Position numbers and translations under genes: made by a program. Under the pieces are notes generated by a model, which worked only from the letters and a program-made list of their open reading frames with translations, was not told the DNA's origin and did no database searches. Positions 7,854 through 12,885 of a stretch of 12,885 nt of DNA are shown in pieces. The stretch comes from Acanthamoeba sp. SK_2022b. Lineage: Eukaryota; Discosea; Longamoebia; Acanthamoebidae. The stretch lies in NCBI GenBank assembly GCA_027943245.1, contig JANDJZ010000397.1:1-12885 (forward strand). The letters run 5' to 3'. Numbering within the stretch: the first letter of the stretch is position 1; every line of letters starts with the position of its first letter.

Positions 7854-10800
7854 TCAGAAGAGCAAGAACTTGACGAAGGCCATCGCGAGGCTGACTCCGC
7901 CGTCGTGCACGCTGGCGACCGAGGATGCCGCCTGGTCCGGGCACACGTTGAAAGGCGCCTCCTTGCACGTGCAGGGCGAGCACGAACCGTCCGTCGAACC
8001 GTCGCTCGAGGGCTCCGGGTAGTTCTGCTTGGCGCCGGCCCCGCGGCAGTCCCTGAACACGGCCAAGCTCTCGAGCTTGAACTCGGAGCTGTTGTGGCGG
8101 CTCATCTCGATGCCCGCGCTCGCGCACGGGTACACGTTCCACTCAGACTGGTCCGCGAGGTGGACGGCGGGATCTCGCTGCGAGTCCTCCCACTCGAGGC
8201 CCTGGCCGTCGCGGAAGGCGAGCGAGCCAAACTGGTCGACGCGCGAATGGCTCACCCCCAGCGTGGCCAGGCCCTTGTAGCCCGCCAGCGTGTTGTTGAC
8301 GGCCCTATAGGCGCTGCCGCCCTGGAGCACGACCTGGCCCCTGATCTGGAGGAGCGAGTTGCCGTTCACCCAGATGGTCGCATCACCGCCAGCGTCTACG
8401 AGGAGGAGGTGGGAGTGGAGAAGGGTAGAATTAGCGGGAGGGCCCCGTAACTGCTGGTTGCAATGACGCGCAAAAGAGACGCTGTAGTGGTAAGGTACTA
8501 TAGTCGGGATAGGTGGACAGCCTTGGGCACACTCCGCCGGAGGTGCCCTGGATCATGGCGTCGCCATTGACGATGACGGTCGAAGCAGCGTCCACCTCCA
8601 CGCTCTGGTAAGCCAACCACTCGAACCATTCAATCGAAGGAGGAGCGCCTGCAAGAGAGGTGGAGTTGGTGAGCGACCGAGCTGGCGGGAGGGAGAAGAG
8701 GTAGCGTGTCTGCGAGAGAGAGAGAGAGAGAGAGAAAGTGTGTGTGTGTGAGAGAGAGAGAGAGTGATCGTACCGGGGAGCAGGTCAAGGTTGCCGTTGA
8801 TTGTGATGGTTCCTTTGTCGCGTGCCGACACGTAAGCGCCGTGAGAACGACCCTTGCCCCTCTTGGCCGCCACACCACCCTCCTGTAAGGTGAGCGCGCA
8901 GCCAGCCGCAGGGTTAGAATCGGCTGGTTGAGGGTGGCTTCACTGGGAGGGGGAGGGCTTGTACGTTGGCCTCACGCTCCACCACGAGCTCGATGGGCAC
9001 GCTGGACTGGGTCGAGCTGCTGTTGCCCTGCGATCCCGCTACGAGGACCACATCGCCGGCCTTGACCGACGACGAGCGCGACACGACCAACTCCGATTGG
9101 GCGGGGTATCCACCACTGCTCACGGAACCGGCTGCAGTCGCCCCCAACCACCACCACGAGCGCAATCACTCTCACCGTGAGCTTCTGGGTGCCCCTACGT
9201 TGAGCGAGAGGCCAGGAGGGGGGCGAGGTTTACCATTGATGGTGTTGCCTCCGCGACCACCGTTCACTCTGATGGCGCCCTTGCCGTTGCCCACCACCAG
9301 ATGCGAGTTCGAGTCAACATACACGCCCGAATCATAGTACTGGGAGCCTCCATAGCCAGTTCCGTTGACCACGTCGCCGCCAGCGCCCGCGGTGAGCACG
9401 AGCGAGCCTACGCAAAAGAAAATCGATCGTCGTCGGTTGTGGTGAGCGGTGAGACAAGGAAGAGGCGAGGGAGGGGGGGGGGGGAATGCGTACCGCCGAC
9501 GTTCATGAGGCTGTGGCTATACACTTGGACCACCGCGCCGCCAGTGTATCCGGCGCTGCTGGAACCGTTGATCACCGAACCGCCGTTGCCGCTCACGAGG
9601 TTCACCGAGCCGTAGACGTCGAGCGTGATGCCTCCGCTCACTAACACGACGTTGGCCAGGCGCGCTAGTGTTAGTGAACCGACAGAGGCGAATGCCTCCC
9701 CTACTTGACCTCTCGACTGACAGGAAGATCGCCAGACGCACCGTAGATGGCCGACGGGATCGACCTGCCACCACTGCCGGCGACTGCGTTGCCGCCGCTG
9801 CAGCCGGAGACCTGGATATCGCCCCCGACGATGATCTCGCCCTCCCACACGTCCTGGGCCACGATGCCGGTCAAGTCCGTATCCCACAGGTAGGAAGAAC
9901 TACGAGAAGCCTTGCCGCTGTTCTGGATCCGCAGCTGCGAGTTGCACGAACCGCCTGTTGCCGCGCTCACAAGATGAGCGCCCACCCATCTCCACATTGC
10001 CTCCATCTTGGCAGAGCTCCTTTTCAAACAAGAGAGAAGAGAGAGAGAGAGAGAGATAGGAACAAGGAGAGGGGTCATACCGCTGTTGCCAGTGACTCCG
10101 GAGGAGCTGGGCGAGCCGCTGCGCAGGGTCAGGTCGCCGCCCACCCTCAGGTTGATGTCCCCGCTGCTCAGGAGGACCGAGGATGCCATGATTCCCCTCT
10201 CCTCCGTCGACTGGCCCGCTTGTCCGCGCCGGAAGGGGCTGGAGCTCACCTCGGCGCCCTGCGTCCCATCCCCGGTTGCCGGTGAGGTAATGCTTTGAAT
10301 TGGGGGGGAGGGGCAGTGGTCGTACGAGGTAGATGCCGGGCGCATACACAGACGCCCCCGCGTCGGCTTGTCCAGCAGAGCCAGTGGCCAGCAGCAGGTC
10401 ACCCGCCACGTCGATCGTGCCGCCGTTCACAATCCTCATCATGGAACCGCCTGCGGAGTAGCAAGATAAGTATCGATAGGTGGGAAAGGAGAGAGAGAGA
10501 GGATGAACAATTACCTCCGCCGCCAGCGAATCCCATAAAGCTGTTGCTGCCCTTCGAAGAGTTGCCTCCGTTGCCGCCCAACAGGAGCAAGTTGCCGCCC
10601 ACCAACACGTCGCCACCAAATCCGAGAAGGAAGACGACCGAGGCGCCATCAGGTCCGTCTTCGGTGCACCACACGCCAAAATAGAAATGATAGTCATTAG
10701 CCTGCGCTCTGGTTGCACCAATCACACGCATGACCCGCGTTTCAGGCAGGAAAAGGGCCAACATACAGCGCTGGTCGCCGTCACTGCCGCCATTGCCGGC

Positions 10801-12340
10801 CGTCAGCTGCATGTCCTTGGTCGCCACCAGCTTGCTCCCGAAGCCCATGTACACGCTCACACCACCGGCCTGGCCACCTTCGCCGGTGCTGCAGGTGGTT
10901 ATCCAACACACGATCCCCCAGGTATCGAAACAGGAGGTCAACACACATGGACTGTGCGTGGATGTGGGCCAAAGAGGCGCACCTGGATCCCGAGTTGCCG
11001 CTCTGCACGGTGATGCTCGAGCGAGTGCCGTTGGCAATGATGGCGCCCTTCACCAAGTTGATGTAAGCGTCGCCGGAGCTCTTGCCGTCCCCGTCATTGC
11101 GCAGAGCAGTCACGGAGCCCGAACGAACGGTCACAGAGCCTGGCAACCAATCAATGCTCATAGTTAAAAGAACAACTCTCTGGACTGAGGGAAGGAGTGG
11201 GGCAATGTACCGCCAACAACAAGCGACCCAGGGTTGACGTTGTTGTAGTCCTCGAAGAGGTTCACGAAGCTCAGGTAGCCCTCGCCCGTGGTGATGTAGG
11301 CGTCACCGGTTTCGAGAATGGCCGCGTCGCCAGAGACGATCGTCACGTCGCCGCCCACCACGATGTCGGCCCCGACGAACCAGAGGCCAACGGTGCCGGT
11401 GCTCGAGTGATCCATGGTTGTGTTGTCGGCTAGGCTCCTGGTCGAGAGCAGGAGGTCTCCGCCCACCTAGCACCAGCACGCCCACAACACAAGGGAGGGT
11501 TGGGCGGTGCACAATGGGGGAGGGGAGGGGACTGCTCGCGGGGAACGCTCACCTGAAGAGAGGACGAATACTCAACGGAGACGCCAGAGCTTGAGCTGTC
11601 CAGGCTGCGCAGAACGAGATCCCCGACCATCTGCTGGTTGCCCACGACGACCATGTCGCCCGCTACGCTCACGCGGCTCTGTTGATAGGCGATGAATTGG
11701 GCTACGCCCGGTTCGCTCGTCACGCTGAGGGAGCCCTTGATAGTCATATCGCACTCCTCCAGCTCCGCGTACACTGGAACGGCCAAAGCGTGTGTGAGAA
11801 GACAGGCGTATAGGGGGGAAGGGGGCAAGTGGCACCAGAAAAATCGGTGGAGTTGAGGGTGAGGTCGTGGGAGAGGTCCATCCGCGAATTGTAGCAGATG
11901 AGGGAGGTGCTTCTGGAGCCGCTGCCGAGGACGGTCATTGCGCCCGTCGAGCGAAGCTGAGCAGAGTCGAGTTCGATCCACAGGACCTGCACCTTGCCTG
12001 AACGCCAAGAAGGGTTAACCAACGGCCAAAAATTGATCGAGCAATGAATTCGGGGGGCAGGTGGTTTCTTACCGTTATTGATCAAGAGGGAGGAGTTCTT
12101 GATCAACAAGGAGGCCACGTCGACCGAGAAGCCGGACTTGATGGTAACGTGCGCCTCCGGTCCGTTGATGACGACGTCGTCAGCGGCCTGCGGCGTGGTG
12201 TCGTTACAGTCGGTCCAAGTGGCCGCAAGCTCCCACTGGCCGCCCTTGGGCACGGCGGAGCACGTAAAGGCGGCCACGTTGGCAGCGGCCAAGGCCACCA
12301 CCGCCGCGATGAGGAGTATCAGCAGGGAGCGACCTTGCAT
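7854..12340 (-). CDS. Secreted beta-solenoid-like repeat protein, long paralogue (1052 aa, 16 exons)
   Basis: Exons in gene order: 12340-12073, 11997-11836, 11773-11553, 11466-11211, 11139-10983, 10888-10767, 10658-10515, 10450-10326, 10258-10081, 9954-9742, 9664-9494, 9407-9234, 9131-8965, 8882-8774, 8648-8499, 8395-7854; 3159 nt, no frame break. Signal peptide MQGRSLLILLIAAVVALAAA is followed by FTCSAV, GGQW and TWTDC, the same N-terminal module as the short paralogue. Nearly every exon then carries one or two rung units: VGGDLLLSTR, VVGGDVTIVSGD, VGGNLLLLGGNGG, VAGDLLLATGSAG, VGGDLTLRSGS, VGGDIQVSGCSGG, KAGDVVLVAGSQG, INGNLDLLPG. The last about 70 residues are Cys-rich (CRGAG, CSPCTCKEAPFNVC) and end in a short hydrophobic tail, MAFVKFLLF, which could be a GPI-type signal. 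The ATG at 12340 is chosen for the signal peptide. The exon 6/7 and 15/16 junctions are the least certain. It is probably a surface or matrix protein; the family was not recognised. Confidence 0.85.
8705..8764 (-). repeat. (CT)n(CA)n(CT)n microsatellite in intron 14 of the long paralogue
   Basis: On the + strand it reads as GA runs, a short GT run and GA runs again; on the sense strand it is CT, CA, CT. It starts about 9 nt after the donor GTACGATC. Composition and order match the microsatellite in intron 4 of the short paralogue, although the two introns are not homologous. Confidence 0.9.
9473..9484. repeat. Run of 12 G (C on the sense strand) in intron 11
   Basis: Twelve consecutive G on the + strand, with GGGAGG just before, just inside the donor of intron 11 of the long paralogue (sense GTACGCATTCCCC...). 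It is potentially G-quadruplex forming on the template strand. Confidence 0.85.
10027..10057 (-). repeat. CT microsatellite in intron 9 of the long paralogue
   Basis: A sense-strand run of TC/CT dinucleotides in the intron 10080-9955, 20-odd nt after the donor GTATGACCCC. It is another member of the set of sense-oriented CT repeats in these two genes. Confidence 0.8.
10487..10501 (-). repeat. CT microsatellite in intron 7 of the long paralogue
   Basis: A sense-strand CTCTCTCTCTC run in the 64-nt intron 10514-10451, about 13 nt after the donor GTAATT. Confidence 0.75.
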
Positions 12341-12885
12341 CGTGTGGGAGGTGAGAGTGAGTGCTGTGGTGGGCACGAAGAAGAGTGAAGGAATACTGGT
12401 CGTAGGTCTCAGCTTTTTGTTCCACCTGCTGATCCGCCGTCGCTGGGTGAGTAAGAAATGAAAGCCGTCTATTGGTCGCCTGGAGGAGCTCGGGACCTAT
12501 CGAACTAATTTGTCGACTTACCTTTGAGGGCATGTCTTTGTCGTTGGTGCCCTCTGGTTGGCTTTTCCCATTTTACTCCCCCCCACGTGCTTTGTACTGA
12601 TCCGCAACAGGAACCCCTTGCACTGTAACTCCTTGCCACACCCAGCGACGCCCCAGCTGTGTAGGCGACCGGCACACCTGGCCCTCCTTCGACTCTCCTC
12701 GTGACCTCCCAGATATCACGACCACTATAGTTGTGGCTGATGTTGATGTTGCTCGTTTGTCCCAAAGAAAGGGTTGCGTAATTGCTGGTCACACGAGAAA
12801 ACGCGGCGAGGAGTGTGTGTGCGCGCGTGTGAGCGTGGGTGATGCCTCTCACGTGCGCGGCGGGCCACCGCGAAGGGAAGAGGAG
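12341..12885. other. 5' flank of the long paralogue
   Basis: 545 bases with no recognised gene. A CCAAT word lies on the gene's strand near 12475, a CACGTG E-box at 12584-12589, and a TG/GCGC-rich stretch near 12813-12835. A - strand frame at 12505-12852 stays open for 115 codons with non-repetitive composition (RDIWEVTRRVEGGPGVPVAY); it ends near a good donor (GTAAGT at 12521) and could be a partial upstream exon, but no homology is recognised. Confidence 0.45.
12443..12521 (-). other. Candidate 5' intron of the long paralogue
   Basis: Donor GTAAGT (12521-12516) and an acceptor after a pyrimidine-rich stretch (TTTCATTTCTTACTCACCCAG, ending 12443), 79 nt. Splicing would join ATGCCCTCAAAG (from 12533) in frame to the annotated start, giving a basic 64-nt-plus N-terminal extension beginning MPSKRRRISRWNKK. 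Alternatively it is a 5'UTR intron, or chance. Confidence 0.35.

Noticed and set aside
7833..8450. 205-codon open frame on the + strand
   Set aside because: It is antisense to the terminal exon of the long paralogue, is biased to Arg/Ala/Glu, and the - strand frame is supported by splicing and repeat units.
9668..10285. 205-codon open frame on the + strand
   Set aside because: It is antisense to exons 9-10 of the long paralogue and crosses their introns, including the CT microsatellite.
2418..12340. Bacterial filamentous-haemagglutinin-like genes as recent contamination or transfer
   Set aside because: Both genes are full of spliceosomal introns with conserved phases and match the base composition of their neighbours. 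Any transfer would have to be ancient, and no evidence for it can be seen here.

Overview
The window looks like nuclear DNA of a free-living amoebozoan, most likely Acanthamoeba or a close relative. The evidence is GC-rich exons cut by many short (about 50-165 nt) GT-AG introns, AT/CT-rich intergenic DNA, and the families present. Identification rests on gene style and family content only; no database was searched. All gene models below were joined by hand from splice signals and checked for reading-frame continuity.

Layout. (1) 34-1955, + strand: the C-terminal part of a PDR-type ABCG transporter, 7 exons, 475 codons; its 5' part lies outside the window. (2) 1956-2417: intergenic, with a partial duplication of the transporter's stop-codon region and a hairpin. 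(3) 2418-5023, + strand: a 9-exon gene for a 601-residue secreted repeat protein, probably a beta-solenoid. (4) 5126-6156, - strand: a 2-exon BTB(T1/KCTD-type)-TLDc protein of 322 residues. (5) 6157-6518: intergenic. (6) 6519-7318, - strand: a decayed DDE-transposase-like gene with an in-frame TGA. (7) 7319-7853: intergenic, with a dense cluster of GGAYATCC-like palindromic motifs and a strong inverted repeat. (8) 7854-12340, - strand: a 16-exon, 1052-residue paralogue of gene 3, ending in a Cys-rich stub and a hydrophobic tail. (9) 12341-12885: its 5' flank, with a possible 5' intron.

The main discovery candidate is the tail-to-tail pair of repeat proteins. Both have a signal peptide, a Cys/Gly/Trp N-terminal module, and then rung-like repeats of the form V-G-G-D-h-x-h-x-S/A-G-x-x-G. 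The first nine exons correspond one to one, with the same intron phases (1,1,0,1,2,1,1,0), and exons 5 and 8 have identical lengths (157 and 125 nt). The long copy adds seven further exons carrying more repeats and a possible membrane anchor. The short copy stops inside its exon 9 and gains an acidic Ser-rich tail. A plausible reading is one anchored and one released member of a surface or extracellular-matrix family that grew by exon duplication. The transposase remnant between them may relate to the rearrangement; that link is inference.
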